In this document: piece after piece, positions 24,446-38,156 of the stretch
How the letters are laid out: every line of letters begins with the position of its first letter
Position numbering within the stretch: the stretch's first letter is position 1
Assembly: GCA_019843655.1 (NCBI GenBank)
Contig: JACDQD010000007.1
Location: 21,470,365 to 21,534,364 of the forward strand
DNA: 64,000 bases
Direction of reading: 5' to 3'
Source of the DNA: Lethocerus indicus
Taxonomy: Eukaryota > Arthropoda > Insecta > Hemiptera > Belostomatidae
Position numbers and translations under genes: made by a program
Notes under the pieces: model-generated
What the model was told of the DNA's origin: nothing
Databases searched by the model: none
What the model saw: the letters and a program-made list of their open reading frames with translations, nothing else

Positions 24446-25957
24446 TTTATGATCATTCTTTTATGATTTAATAGAAATTAACAAAGTAAATTCCATATCT
24501 CCTCTTGAAGGTTATCTTTTACTAATGTTAAAATTGGCCTAATACGGCCAAAAATTACCCAATTCATACTTTTCAAATTACTAGTTGAATTTTTTTTACT
24601 TGTTTTTGAGATAGTGAAAGCTTCAGTCTTGTGATGGCTTTCAATTAGTGCTGTAAACATATTTTTGATATTTAATACTTGTCAGCCCAAGAATTAAAAT
24701 GTGTCCATACCTGAGGCCAAGGCCTTAAAGGTTGAGTATTCTATAGGAAACAGACCACCAGGAGACTAGCAATCAATGAAGAATTAATAATCTGTTATAA
24801 GATTATTTTGTTGTATGAAAGAGTTTTGAGCTAATCTGAAAGAAGGCACAAAGCTCGAGAAATAAAATAGTTTAGTTTTTATTTTTTCTTGGTCCATTCT
24901 TTTATCTTGTTATATAATTTAAAATGTTAACTAATGATCATGGTTGGGCTGGCAGATTATTTCCTATAATATATCTGCCAAACAGAACGGGTGTGTGACC
25001 CCTGAACGAAAGGGTGCATCACGTCCACCCAGCTATGCTGAGTCCCCAGTCAACATGAGGTCGAGGTCGTCAACCTGTGACAGCCTCAAGTCTGGTAGTT
25101 TCCGTGGGCCTCCACCACCTCCACTTCATGCCAAAAAACCTCCACATGCACAACATGGTAAAAATCTTTTTTTCCTATCTGTAATATCATTAAGAGTTGT
25201 ATTTAATTGTCTGTTAATAGTTCTGAATTATAATATCTTTTTTATGGACAATCTACCAAAGTGAAATTTCTAAATATTCTATCCCCCTTACAAAGTGGTA
25301 TATTCACACTTTAGTTTTCTTATTTGGGCTTCAGAAATATGATGCCCTCAAATTCATTTTTAACTTTGAAATAACTTTCATTAATGTTTATAAAATAGGA
25401 GATTAAATAACAGGACAAGCAGTAGAATTCAAAGATTTGGTGATAATATTTTTTTTTATATTTATCATTACTTTTGGCTCTATTTTATTTCATTTTGAAC
25501 AATTACATTGCATATACTGTAAAATCATATATTGAATATAAAATCTGTCTCTCTCGAATTCAGCTGAAAATTGGAATTTAAATATGTATTTCTGGTTTTT
25601 TGGATATGAACTACATTGCAGAAACTTGTTTTCAAATTGAATTTTCATGTGTTGTATTTAACATTTCATTAAATAATGAAGTTAGGCATCCATTTGTTGC
25701 ACTAAAATCATGTAAGCCATGGTAGTAGATATTGTCTGAAAAAATTTTCATATATAATATTAATCACACACATTTAATTCATTAAGGGAATTTATATTTG
25801 TGCATTACCGTTGCAATTAGTTGAAAATTGAAGGTAAAGAGCTTAAAGGATGTGAATTCTACTTTCATGTGCCTGACTTGTTGTTCAAATATCTTAAACT
25901 GAAACAGTAAAAAATGCCATTTATATAGAATGTTTTGAATTTTGTTTATTTTTTGGC

Positions 25958-26000
<43 letters not shown>

Positions 26001-29000
26001 CAAAAAGTCTACCTACCTCAAGACGCATTCTCCTGCTCAATGGGGACATATCAAAATTATTTAATAAATGTAATAATTTATTGTCCTAAAAAATAATAAT
26101 TTAATGACTACAACAATAGCATTATTCATGTCATACACTATGCAAAATACTGTGGTGAGAATTATTAGTTGCAGCGTATGCATATTTATATACCTGTTCT
26201 TTAATTTTTTCTGAGCTGTAACATATCATCAGAAGTTGTATGAAATTTAAGATTAGACTAATAAAAAACCCAATCAAGCGTCTTGTAAAGTAGTAATATA
26301 CATTAACCATAATTCCACCTCGACAAGCAACAATTGTGAAAAAAGATGCAAATGAATATGAATCACTAATATCATTAATTGTTTCATATAATTCTAAGTG
26401 CAGTTTTTGTAAGTCAGAAATTCCACGTTTGTTATCAAAATTTTTGGTCATATACGATTCTTCCAAATAAAGCATTAGTGACTTCCTCTTTGGCCTTTCC
26501 TGAAATATTTGAGACATTTGAAAAATTAATCAAATGAACAAGGCAAATATACATTATTCTTATATCAAATAAGGAATATAATAGTTGTGACAAAATTTGT
26601 ACCAGTAGTTATGAAATTTTTTGAAAGGATATGTTTTCATAATGTATTTAATATTAATGTTAATAATATAAACTTACTATTAGAAAGTTGTAGTAATTGG
26701 CTACTTTGAATTCAATGCTTCTTAAGGCATTGATTACCAAGGAGCATGTAAATGCCAAATGAACTTCAATAATCATTGAAGAGATTATGAACAATTCTTT
26801 TAATAAAATTGGAAGCCATTCTGTTTCCTGGTACAAACGGACTAAGATCATTGTTATCAGAGCACTCAAACAATGGGGAAGAAAAGATTTGATAATTTCC
26901 TTTTTTGAAGACTTCAGCATAATTGTATGGCATTTTTTGATGCACCTCACTATTCTCCTTTGCCTGAATATAAGTGTCAAAGTAACACTTACCATGGCCA
27001 TAAATCTGAGTGTTCTCAATGGATACATTATAAATATAGTGACTTTTCCCCTGCCTTTTTTGTTAGCCAACTGAAAGCATAAATGAAAATTACTATTCGT
27101 CTTTGTAATGGTACATGGAATTGAGACAATTAATAGTTTACAAAAATTACTTACTCCCGATATGCTGGTATCCTGCTTCATTTTGAGAGTAGTAGAAGTT
27201 AAAGTATGTTCTTATTATTTGGTTGTCAGGGTAGAAGGAAACCTTGCGTCATCATTATGAATTGGTTTTCTATTACATTGAAGTAAATTACACTGCTATC
27301 AACTGTCAAGGATCCAATTTGCCTATCAGTCAGATCAATGAATTAAATTAATACCAAGTAAAATTGTGTTATCTGTAATTTCTTCAGTAATAACAGTATT
27401 CATGCACTTAAGCCAACGTTCTTAGCTCGCAGTAATTGAACATTGAGTAAACCATTTGGATTAGTTGCCTTTTTTAAATTATGAGAGCAATAATTTCCAT
27501 TATAGTGATTTTTACAGTGATCTTTATAAATAAAGAAGTGACGTATTATTTGGGGCACAAATAGAAAGTTCAAATTTTTGCAGATAAATTATACTAATCT
27601 TCAGTAAAATAACGCTTTAATCATTATTTAACTCTTTAATTACGTGTTAGAGGATTGTTTTATAGTACTGTATCAAAAATATTTCTAATAAATTTTTAAT
27701 GAAATATTTTACATAAGTGAATCGATTAAATGAGTAGTTGGTTAGAGTTGGATTGCGTTTATGTATTTGTTCTGGCCGCTATTGTTTTCTTTGTTTTTTA
27801 TAATTTTTGTTTTATTTAATTTTTCTTTTCAATAGGATTTATCAGAATCCGTCGTATTAAAGAAAAACAAAATTTTTTGTGACACGAATAGGCGTGTGTA
27901 TAGGAACGGTAAAAAAGAGAGCGGCTCCGCTGCCACCGGGGGGCCATACGCAGTCGCAGTCGCAGATGCAGCAGGTCTATTCGACGCTGCCGCCTTCCAG
28001 CCACTCGCGCAGTCCGTCTGACCCTAACCCGGCCTACCACACACTCAACCACCACAAAAGGTCCCCATCCACAGACTCTTCCAGAGCCATACACCTCGGT
28101 ACGTACCACCAACGGCTGGTTTTGAACTGTTTGAAAGGTAGGCCCCTGACACTTGATGTGTTTTTTTTTATATTTTGCTCCTATATTTGCTTATTTTGAG
28201 CACCGTGTTGGGTTTTCGAACTGTTTTTTTTTTATTCGTGGGTTTTTCTTGTAGATACGACTTCATTATAGACAGTTAGCAACTAGAATTCATTTTTTTA
28301 ACATCTTTTTGTGAGACCTCAAGTGCTAGAACAACTATGCTTTTTTAGTTGTCAGATACACAATTAGGAATTTAAAAAATACTGAAGAACTGTTGTCTAT
28401 AATGGAGGAGGGAATGATGAAACTACTTTGTTTTGTTGTTCTATGCGATAACTTCTCTTTTGTTGTGAATTATGGCCTAAAGTGTAGGTTTGAGCACTTA
28501 TGGAAATAAATAAAATTCAATTTGCTTAAAAATGAATTTTATTATGATTGTTAAAAGCTTTTTATTGTCTGTTGGGCAATTGACACCTGGTCATAGAAAT
28601 TAGTAGCCAATAATATCCGCCAATTGTATAAGAACTTTAAAACAGACAAATGTCAAAAGCTTTGCATATATAGATAATTTTGCTGTGTGCTCTGTGGCAT
28701 TAAATTGTTTAAAACCCTTTACCAGTATTCAGTTGATTTCACTCATTAATCTCTCGATCGCTTTATTATTAATGGGTGCATGGTGATCACTGCTGTTACC
28801 TCTTAGGTTTGAGATTGTGATTAGCTTGAATGTAGTATGAAGCCTGTTCCCTTCCAGCTATGCTGTTAGCTTGGTTTTCTTTAAGGAAAGAGCATAAATG
28901 AGTAAATATTTGCCTGGTTTTATTACTTAATTGTATGAATTTCTTTTACATCTTAGTTTAGAAATGTTTCTATGTTTAAGTGTTTTTATGTATATGTAGA

Positions 29001-31805
29001 TATAAAAAGTTTTCTATATAAGTTTTTAAAAATTCTTACAAGGATTGAGTCTGATTGATTCTTTCCCTAGAAACTTCATTTTTTTATTACTTTCTTTTGT
29101 TCAGTATTTACAGTATTGAGTTATTTATATCAATGTTTGCTTTTTAGTTATTATGTTATATTTTTTGTATCCATTTTCAATTATCAGTCAACTTATAAAC
29201 AGTTTGTAAATAATTATAAATATATTGCATTTCAGCTGGTGCTAAGTTAGTGATCCCTCCAGGAGAAATTCCCACTCTGAAAAGCACAGGGATAGATAAG
29301 ACATCTGGTAAGTTAATAGTAACAACCTACAAAGTTTCTCTCCCCAAAAAAAAAATTGAGGGTCTATTTGCTTTCTAGTTATAAAAATTATCATTTACAC
29401 GCATAAAAATGTCTGAATTTTAAATGTTATATTAATTCAAACAGGTAATGTTATTCAGAGGCCCAGGGGGCCTCCTCCTCCGGCTCCCTCATCTCGTCTT
29501 TCAAATGGTCAATCCACTGAGAGCATCACATCTTTGGCTTCAGACATTGAAGCTGCCATCTCTTCTACAAATCCTGTACCCCCACCTAGGAAGGTAACTC
29601 TAGTTATTTTCATAATACGATAATGCTCATTTATCAGAGGTGACAAACCTAAAATTGTGTTTAATAACACGGGAAAATGTGTGTCCCAATTTTCAATCAC
29701 TTCCAATAAAATAATAAATGAATATGACAAAAGAAGAACAACTAGTTGAATGCATAGATTTGTAGTAAATAATAAGAGAATAAAAAAGGTAATAAACATA
29801 TTGTCAGATTGTTGAATTGAGGTAAAAAGGGTATAAATAATGTGTGTGTGTATGTGTATGAGATACATGTATATATACACATACCCAAAAATCCCCATTT
29901 CAGAAAAAATGGATTCCATTAATTTAGGTATGTATTTTATGGATGGGTTGTCTTTGTCCATTGTTAGCATTTGCTAGGGCGCACATTTGAGGTGTGATGG
30001 TGTGTGCAATTTTTTTACAGAAGAAAACTGAAGGCACAATGCTTGAAAGCTATCCAGAGGAGACAGAGGTAAAAATCAGTGTCTCTTACCCCCAGTTTTT
30101 GTTCCTCTTTATTTTTTGCTTGATGTGTTTCAGATGTATTTTGTTGTTTCCTTTGTGCTAAAAAAATAATCATTATGCTATTCATAATTGAGTCAAATGT
30201 ATAGCCTTGAATGGAGATTTAACACGTTAAATTGCCATTTTTGTATTTGGAGTGAGGAATAAACATTTTTAATAAGTTAAAAAAATTATATTATTAAAAT
30301 ATTAATTATATTATAATTAATAAACCAATTATGGCAGTATGTTTGGAGGTGCTAAGAAACTAAGGAGCAAATTATAGTGCATGTAACATATGCGTACAGT
30401 AATTTTTTTTATTTTATGACAAAATAAATTAATAATGAATCAATATTCATTCAATAGAGATGTGTGAATGAAGGTTTTGAAAAGTTGAGTTTGAATTCTA
30501 AGGAGGGTTCTGGATCTATACAAGCTATGTTAGCTCCACTCCCTGGAAATTTTAATTTTCAGTGCAATGAAAATTCAAAATTTTTCAGAAATCTATTAAA
30601 TTGTATTATAAAGAATAGACCCAAGAACATACTGTGATGACATTATATGGCAGCCCACGTGTTAAAAAGCATTGCATGAATGATGTTAATGCCAATGTCT
30701 TTAATCATTACTCATAACTCCCTGTCTTGTTTACATTGAGTGTTTTATCTAGTCGAACCCAAGACAGTGCATGGTGATCATAAACTTCTTGGTCAGTGGG
30801 GGATTATTGAATTCATCTCAGAATAATAATTTTGAAATTCTGGCATTTTTAGACATAAAATGTTAACATAGTGATTTGAAATCAAACTATAATTTGCATG
30901 CACAAAACATTTATACGACATTAGATTAGTGAACATCCAATTGTACGTCATATTATAAATTTATCACATACCATCAACATATGTGTAGTTTGATTTTGAG
31001 AAACTGTCGCATCATTTATTTATTTTTCACCAAATCATTGCAGTCCATGTTATCAGCATTTTGAATGAATCGTAATTAAAATATTTACAGGCCCCGTTGG
31101 TGTTTCTCTGCTATATGCCATAAGTATTGTCGCTTACGCATTCTTTTATTTTTGCCTCGCTAAAAATTCCTGTTTGTTAATTGTCAGATTTGACTGTGAT
31201 ATGTGTTTTGGTCATATCCGTGAACCGAATCATTCTAGAATATACTGGAGAACTATGCTGTATTCTGTTCTACATTTTGAGATTAAATATTTAGAGGAAG
31301 TGTATACAAATTATTAGTAAGTGGAATTGTCCTCATTAAATTTTCTTCCAAATAATAAGGGCTATTCAAAGTGATTTATTTGTTTTTAAACAATGCAGGC
31401 TGTAGCAGGGAAGCACCGGTTGAAGTTGGACCATTATTCAGTGACTTTTGTTGACTTTGATTGGATGCTATGAATTTGTGTATGTATATGTGAATACAGC
31501 CGTACTTCTACTGCCCATTGGAGGATAAGCCCGTAGGAAGCGGTTGCGGTAGCGGTGGAGGCGGAAGTGTTGGTGGGGCGAGTGGAGGAGGGAGCGGCAG
31601 TAGCGGCGGGCCTCCCAGGTGCAAGGCGCTCTACGACTGTTCGGCCGACAATGAGGACGAGCTCTCGTTCAGGGAAGGTGACATCATCCTGGTGACAAGC
31701 GCCTCCACGCAGGACGAGAACTGGATGGAAGGCGCTCTCGAGAAGGATCCCTCAGTCAAGGGCATGTTCCCCATCAGTTTTGTCCACATGTTGCCTGATA
31801 ACTGA
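15324..31805 (+). CDS. ASAP: ASAP-type Arf GTPase-activating protein (BAR-PH-ArfGAP-ANK-SH3)
   Basis: Nineteen exons: 15324-15449, 16871-16943, 17027-17175, 17840-18094, 19098-19183, 19348-19507, 19997-20267, 21155-21385, 21743-21965, 22435-22615, 23344-23474, 23762-23930, 24231-24350, 24956-25157, 27892-28098, 29236-29307, 29445-29593, 30021-30068, 31500-31805. All phases agree; about 1052 residues. Domains: N-terminal BAR-type coiled region (to about 283); PH domain about 308-400 (GHLLKKSE...[16 protein letters not shown]); ArfGAP zinc finger C-x2-C-x16-C-x2-C (CCDC...CIEC, then [10 protein letters not shown] with the arginine finger region) about 430-550; ankyrin repeats about 570-690 ([29 protein letters not shown]); Pro-rich linkers; C-terminal SH3 ([20 protein letters not shown]...[11 protein letters not shown]). 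It activates GTP hydrolysis on Arf GTPases at membranes and links to actin and adhesion signalling. The start of exon 15 is uncertain (27892 or 27904, same frame), and extra exons could hide in the 2.7-kb intron before it. Confidence 0.93.
24383..24443. repeat. (AT)n microsatellite
   Basis: A pure AT run of about 60 bp, starting about 33 bp after exon 13 of the ASAP gene. Confidence 0.97.
25961..25997. repeat. (AT)n microsatellite
   Basis: An AT dinucleotide run in ASAP intron 14, just beyond the last recognisable exon of the nested receptor-like gene. Confidence 0.95.
26017..27181 (-). CDS. Gustatory receptor-like gene nested in ASAP intron (partial)
   Basis: Minus-strand exons 27181-27155, 27070-26678, 26499-26194 and 26085-26017 are all phase 0 with canonical splice sites; they encode about 265 residues. 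The protein is strongly hydrophobic with about five or six membrane-spanning stretches ([98 protein letters not shown]). The block [21 protein letters not shown], followed later by [10 protein letters not shown] with an intron there, is the layout of insect gustatory receptors. The expected last exon with the TYhhhhhQF signature was not found; candidate sequence at 25.4-25.7 kb is weak. Insect receptors of this class are about 350-450 residues, so this is incomplete or a pseudogene. It lies antisense within ASAP intron 14. An odorant-receptor relative is a less likely alternative. Confidence 0.6.
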
Positions 31806-32410
31806 ACTCATCACTGTACCTGAGTCTCTCATTTTTTTTCCCCTCGCCCCTTTCCACTTTACTGTTCCCAATGGAGCTGGCTCCGGATTTCCCGCTGGAT
31901 TGTGTGTATTCCTTCCACAGTTCTACTGAGCATTGATAATCGCCATTTGTTGAAGGTATGAAAGATAAAACCAGTTTATGTCAGTAATGAAATCGCAATC
32001 TAATATGTTAGTTTATTAAAATTTTATTTAAAAAATGGGTCTGGTTCCTGTGGTCTTGAATATATGTATCGGTTGTATACATTACCGTTTTTGTATCGCT
32101 TCATTAGTAGACCAAACAAAGCATGCACGCAACATGAACTGATGAAAGTTTCCAAAAGGAACAGGTGCTTATTATCTGCATTAAGTTAGCTTTGTGTTTA
32201 GTCTACACCCTCAGATCAGTAAACCTGAATATTTGGTTAATTTAAAATTATTGAATTATTGTTGAATTGTTACATTTTGTACAGCAACAAATATTCTTCA
32301 TTAAAAAGTAAATTAAGAAAAATATTAGAAGCCTAAAAAGTCGGGACCACAATAGACAAGAACTTACCTTTATTTTTTATCTTTCCCTGATTTTTCAATA
32401 TTATAATTAT

Positions 32411-32417
<7 letters not shown>

Positions 32418-32452
<35 letters not shown>
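32418..32452. repeat. (AT)n microsatellite
   Basis: AT dinucleotide run in the region downstream of ASAP. Confidence 0.95.
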
Positions 32453-32455
<3 letters not shown>

Positions 32456-32869
32456 GGACATTGTAAAACTCATTCTCAGCAGGGAAATATGGGCATAGTA
32501 TTATATCTATACATTTATAGTCTTCATCTCTAATAACCATTATTTATTTGCCATATCACTGTCATTTCCTTACTTACTCTTTCTGATTTCTATTATCAGT
32601 GGCGGAAAGTTACTTGGTCATGTGTTCCCCTTTAATTATTTTTATTTAATATTTATAAAGCACAATTGCATATCAAAATTTAATGACAATTTGTTTTTGA
32701 AGTTTATTCTCAATCCAGTATTCATATACACACAGAACCACAGGAGTGTTTGTAATGTTAACAAGATAACATTCTAATGTAATATTCTTGTAATATTTTA
32801 TGAAGTTAAGTTGATCACTAAATTTCACTATTAGAATTTTTACAAATGTAACTGCTGGTATTCTTTTAA

Positions 32870-32872
<3 letters not shown>

Positions 32873-32916
<44 letters not shown>
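32873..32916. repeat. (AT)n microsatellite
   Basis: A second AT dinucleotide run, about 420 bp after the previous one. Confidence 0.95.
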
Positions 32917-32919
<3 letters not shown>

Positions 32920-35900
32920 TCATAATTGGCCACTGATATATAAAAACATTGATCAAATTATATATTAATAATAATCGTTGCTTTTTTCTTACAGTTTTTA
33001 TTTTATTGAGTATTATTTATTTCAAAAGAATGACAGTATTTGTGTGCATTTGTAATTTGTATTGAATGAAAATTAAGATTTAAAATAGAAATTAGGCAAC
33101 TGTGCAAAAGTGCCAATATTGTATATTTATTTTTATACTAGTGGTTTTGTTGTAGATTTAAAATTATATTTATTCTAGTATCTTTGTATAACTTGTTGAG
33201 AGAAGTGGGGGGATTTATGGTAATAATATATCTTTACTTAATTATTTCTGTTTAGCAATAACTGAACAAGTATTCTTTAAATTAAATTTCTTCATAACAT
33301 TCCTCTTTATGTTCAGTCTAAAACTTTACTTTTCCTCTCCAGTTGAAAAAGTTATATTATTATCAATGATATAAGATATATTGTTTCTCTGTCAGGCACA
33401 CATTTTGAATTTATATTTGTTTTTTGCATTTTGCAGTCTGTTGCTATGTCTAACATCACAATTCTTGATCGTGTTTAGTTCACTTCAGCTTTAAGCATAT
33501 ACATTCCAGCAACAAATCCCAAAATATACTTACAATAGTATGAGTGATTAGTATTTCAAAAAATCTTTTTTACTACATTTTTATATATAACCGTATTCAG
33601 ATATTGGCAGAAAGGGAAACTTTTCAACAGCTTTATTAGACATAGGAAAATTAACAAGAGTGATTTTAAAAGAATTTAGTGTAGTGATATTCCTTTATAT
33701 TTTTTATACAATTAGCATTTTATGAAAAAAAGCAACTTGAAATTTGACTAATAGAAAACAAGTGTTTGTTTAGTGTTGGTGTTAACAATACTAATTGTGT
33801 GTGCTTGAATGTATTATTCTAGTAAGTAATTATAGCTTGTGCTAGACTGTTGTATATTAATACTTGTTTTATATGAATGAAACAAATGTAAATAATTTAC
33901 TTTTAGAGGGGAAAATGTATTATAATTCTTATATATATTCAACTTTTTATTTGTGGTAATGTACAAGTACTGATCTTTACCAGTGATAATATTACCATGT
34001 TTCAGTGATACCAAAGAAATTGGTTCTACTTTTCCAGTAGAACCTGTGTCCTATGTAAAGTTTATCTGCTGCTGTAAATATACCAGGTTATAAATTAGAA
34101 CGAGCTACATGTATATGATATAGAAAATGAACAATTTAATGAACACAGGTAGGACAGAATTTTATGTAGTTAATGCAGCATTCTCAGAATTATATATATC
34201 ACGCTCAACTCAAGAAATTGTACAATCAGGTTTAAAATTAAAAACTTTTCACTGGATAATGAACTCATTCCATATGGAAGTTTTTCCAATTATCACAAGA
34301 CTTCAATTTTCTATTGTATTTTATACTTAGCATTGATAAGCTTTTGCTCTTTATAAATCTGATTTTGTCTGAGCTTTTTTCACACATTAAGTACTCTTAG
34401 ATTGGAACATATTTCATTTATTGAACTTATATTGTTAATTGTGGTAATCATTATAAATTAATATTTTGTTTTTATTTTATATATATTTCATTGTCCTGCC
34501 TTTGTGTTAATAAACTGTCATACAAAATGTAAAGAGGTTGTATATGTACATACTATATTAAATTCTGTATGAAAAATATATATTAAATGACAAATACCAT
34601 ACAAATATAAAATAGAAATATATATAAATAATACCCTGTTATAAATAAGATATTCTAGTGATATTTATCTTATATTAAAGATGTGTTCAAATAGATTGAA
34701 TTTAGATACCTTACCATAAATTTATGCTTGTACATGTGTATTCTTTATACAGCTGTATGAAGAAGTATAAAATTTATTACTTTATAGTATTTTTTCAAAG
34801 TATTCAATAACTGAAATTTTCAGTCATTGCATTATACAAAATGCTGCTTGTTTGATATAATAATAATTTGTGTTAAATAAATTATGTCATGAACACTATA
34901 AATGTTCTCATTGATATAAAACAGAAACTCTAAATTGTGGATTGTAACTTGGAATTTTAGGTTTAATTAGTGAACAATCGTAATGGCTTCAGTATTTCAT
35001 GTAACCAAAGAATGTGTTTTATCATTGCTTCCTTAATATTGAGTTTGCAGTTGTTGATATTAGCCTTAGATTAATATCGATGAAATTTGGTGCTACTGTT
35101 ATCATTGAGTCTTTCCATGTATATCTTTTCTATGTAAAGTAAAAAAGATTTCTAAAGATGATATACATATTGCTAAATTCTCATATAAATTTGACAAATT
35201 GAAACTATATAAATTAATATTTTAAAAACATTTATTGGAATATTTAAATTTTGTGCAATCTACTTCATGTTATATTTTTATTATGTCCAGTTCAGTTAAG
35301 TTGCTCACTAACTCAGAATATAGTAGCATGTTTAAGAAATTATACTTTTTAATTTCACAAAATATTGTAATAATTAATTGGTTAATGTATGTACTTATTT
35401 ATATTGTTCATGGCTCTTCTTATTACCTTGAGTATGTAGTTAACAATGCATACCTGTTAGTTTTATTAAATATAAGGACATACCTTACTTCTTCTTTTCT
35501 TATATCCTCAAAGATCAAAATTTAAAAAAAATACAGTACTGACATAACAGACTTGACCATTCGTAGTAATCAATAAATTATATAACTAGTACTAATAAGT
35601 TATATAGGATTGAATTATTTCAAACCAAAGTGATAGAATAAAATTACCATGATAATAAATCAGGGAAGTTTGTACACCTATTCCTTTGGAGTGTTCAAGA
35701 TAATATGTAGAAAGTAATCCATTAAAGTTTCATTGAAACAAATATTTTTTCTTTGAATATAAATAAAACAAAATGAAGTTTTAAGTGTAACAGAAGAGTG
35801 CATTACATGGAATCTTATTCTGTTTTTTGATACTATAAAAAGGAACATTCAATTGAACTTAAAGCCATAACATATATCAATGAATAATTAATTATAAAAG

Positions 35901-36480
35901 TATGTTCATTACAATTTGAAAATACATCATTGCTAAATGTTGTAAGCTTTTTAAATTGAGGAGTTTTAATTTTTTATTACATCAATTTATTAAAAGTTAA
36001 CTAGAATTTTAGATGTGAATGATGGCTGATATAATGATTAACAGACATAAAGATTTAAATTTTCCGCCAAAGAAAAAGACATATCATTGGCTACACTCTG
36101 GTCACGTGATTATTGTAGTTCGTGTTACGTCACTTGTTTTTATTAAGACAGTTTATTCTCGCTCGGTTTTGAAACGCAAGTGATCTCTTCTTTGTATTAC
36201 CCAAAAATTCTTCGAACACAATTCGAAATGCCATTCATTCTTTTTATATGTTCTTTATGCTCAATGAATTAAACTTTGATAAATTTGATTTGCAGTCTCC
36301 GGAAGTTGTATGTTCTTGACATTACAGTCCATTAGATTTGTACAGTTGTGTTCTCTGAAGTGTTCAGGAAAATAATAAACTCTCTGCAGCCACTTCCGAA
36401 TTGAATTATTTATGGCTGTTTGAGTTTTGGATGATTTAGATTACACATATAAATGTGTCATTTTGTATCGTGCATTAAAG

Positions 36481-38109
36481 ATGAACGTTGTAATAAGACT
36501 TCCGATTTTCAAAGAGAACGTTTGTCGCCTATGTGCGACGAATATTGAAAACAATGACAAATTATTTCCTATTTTTGATAGTGGGGTGAATGAAGTAGGG
36601 ATTGGTATCAAGGAAATATTACCTGCTCTTGATGTAAGTAGAAATCATGTTAAAACTTTATGACACTTAAACAGTTTAGATAATTTCATTACACTTAAAT
36701 TAGCCAATATAGACATTCCCTATTTTCTAGTTTGTTGGTCTTATTTGGTTTTTATTGTCAAGTTATCGTTTAATGAAGTAATATATTTTTGTTACAGATT
36801 AAGTTGGATGATTTGAAACCTCAGCATATATGTCTCGATTGTTTTGACAAACTGAATATTTGTAGGAAATTCTTACACTGTTGTATTGAATCAGATTTTA
36901 AATTTGATTCGTATATTCAACAATGCCAGGTCGAAGAAGAGGTAAGAGACATACTGGACAAAGTTTGGTAATTATTTTTTTAAAGATTTATTTTTTCTTG
37001 TTGTTATACCAGGATGAAATTTTGAAATCCTCTATGGCAGCCGCTTATTCGTTGGGTCACTGTGAATGGGAGACTGAACTAGAGAAGGATTCTTCGTCAG
37101 ATGAAATACAACAAAATAACGGAGTCCTCGTACTAAGCAATGTAGGATCCACAGTACACGACACATCGGGACAAGATTATGTTGTTATGGTCGAGCTTAA
37201 ATACAAGGAGGAATTACCTCAATTGGCCGATTTATCTCAGATTAATTCCACAGGAACTTTTGAACCTTATCAGGACCTGTCTGACGAGGTGCAAAGTATA
37301 GACAGTCTTGAAGATAAAGGAATGTCCCGTTCGGTTCATAAACAAGGAAAGGACGATTGCACCGGAGAAACCAGTAGGAATTCTGACATCACCACCAATT
37401 TAACTTCAACTAAACCCAAAGTATCGGAGTCAACAAATATCGACAAATGTAAACTCGGCCATGAGGCTAGTACCAGTAGTCCAATCGGCGACAGGTAAAC
37501 ATATTTTATTTTACACTTGTACCGTATTCCGTTATAAATATACATCGATAATAGAAGATTTTTACACATGTACATCTTTCTCTCAGCGGTAGACAAGAAT
37601 CAAAAGTGTTCGAATGTCCCGTCTGTGAACGCCAGTTCAAGAGGAGAACAAGGCTCACTTCACACATGACATTACACTCGGATAACAAGCCGCACTCGTG
37701 TTCCGGATGCGGGAAAAAGTTCGGCACAGCGATTGCGCTTAAAGTCCACCAGCGTAAACACACGAAGGAGTACGAGTGTTCGGTGTGCCGCAAGACGTTC
37801 AGCTCAAACGACAAGCTGGGACGCCACAGGAGGACGCATACGGGCGAGAGGCCTTTCGAGTGCGCCGCCTGCGGCAAGGCGTTTGCGGAGAAGCGCAATT
37901 TGGAAAACCACACGAGGACGCACACCGGCGAACGGCCCTACCACTGCCCGCTTTGCGACAGGACATTCTCCGTACGCTCACACGCCGTACAGCACGCCAA
38001 CGTACACCACTCCACCCAACCGTACCACTGTGCCCACTGCTCAAAGAAATTCAAGTGGAAGAACACATACAAAAGACACGTCAAACAAAATCACCCCGAC
38101 CGACAGTAG
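36481..38109 (+). CDS. ZAD-C2H2 zinc-finger protein
   Basis: Exons 36481-36633, 36798-36941, 37013-37494 and 37587-38109 (phases 0, 0, 2) give 433 residues. The N-terminal ZAD (zinc-finger-associated domain, an arthropod-enriched dimerisation module) spans about residues 14-85: NVCRLCATNI with the first CxxC, and HICLDCFDKL with the second CxxC, split over exons 1 and 2. A disordered acidic/Ser-rich linker (exon 3) follows. The last exon encodes six C2H2 fingers starting FECPVCERQF, HSCSGCGKKF, YECSVCRKTF, FECAACGKAF, YHCPLCDRTF and YHCAHCSKKF, several joined by the classical TGERP linker. It should be a nuclear sequence-specific DNA-binding regulator; the target is unknown and orthology within this fast-evolving family cannot be judged. 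The ATG is the first one in frame upstream of the ZAD. The finger exon is GC-rich compared with its AT-rich neighbours. Confidence 0.93.
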
Positions 38110-38156
38110 CAGCTAGCGCTTCTATTTCACTTCATATTTTTTTGGTCGATCACCTT

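Larger units (their letters stand above)
31806..36480. other. ASAP 3' UTR and intergenic DNA
   Basis: There are no convincing coding exons in this 4.7 kb. The first part is likely a long ASAP 3' UTR; a TTAATAAACTG near 34510 is one possible polyadenylation site. The rest is AT-rich, with two (AT)n arrays. Short open frames (32673-32933, 34127-34330, 35235-35525) have no recognisable features. Confidence 0.4.

Noticed and set aside
25470..25720. Candidate C-terminal exons of the nested receptor (minus strand)
   Set aside because: Short stretches loosely resemble the end of a gustatory receptor, but frames and splice phases do not give a convincing TYhhhhhQF exon.
27841..27891. Upstream extension of ASAP exon 15 from the acceptor before GATTTATCAG
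   Set aside because: Spliced in phase from exon 14, it gives a stop or the wrong frame for the conserved [11 protein letters not shown] segment; the acceptors at 27892 or 27904 keep the frame.
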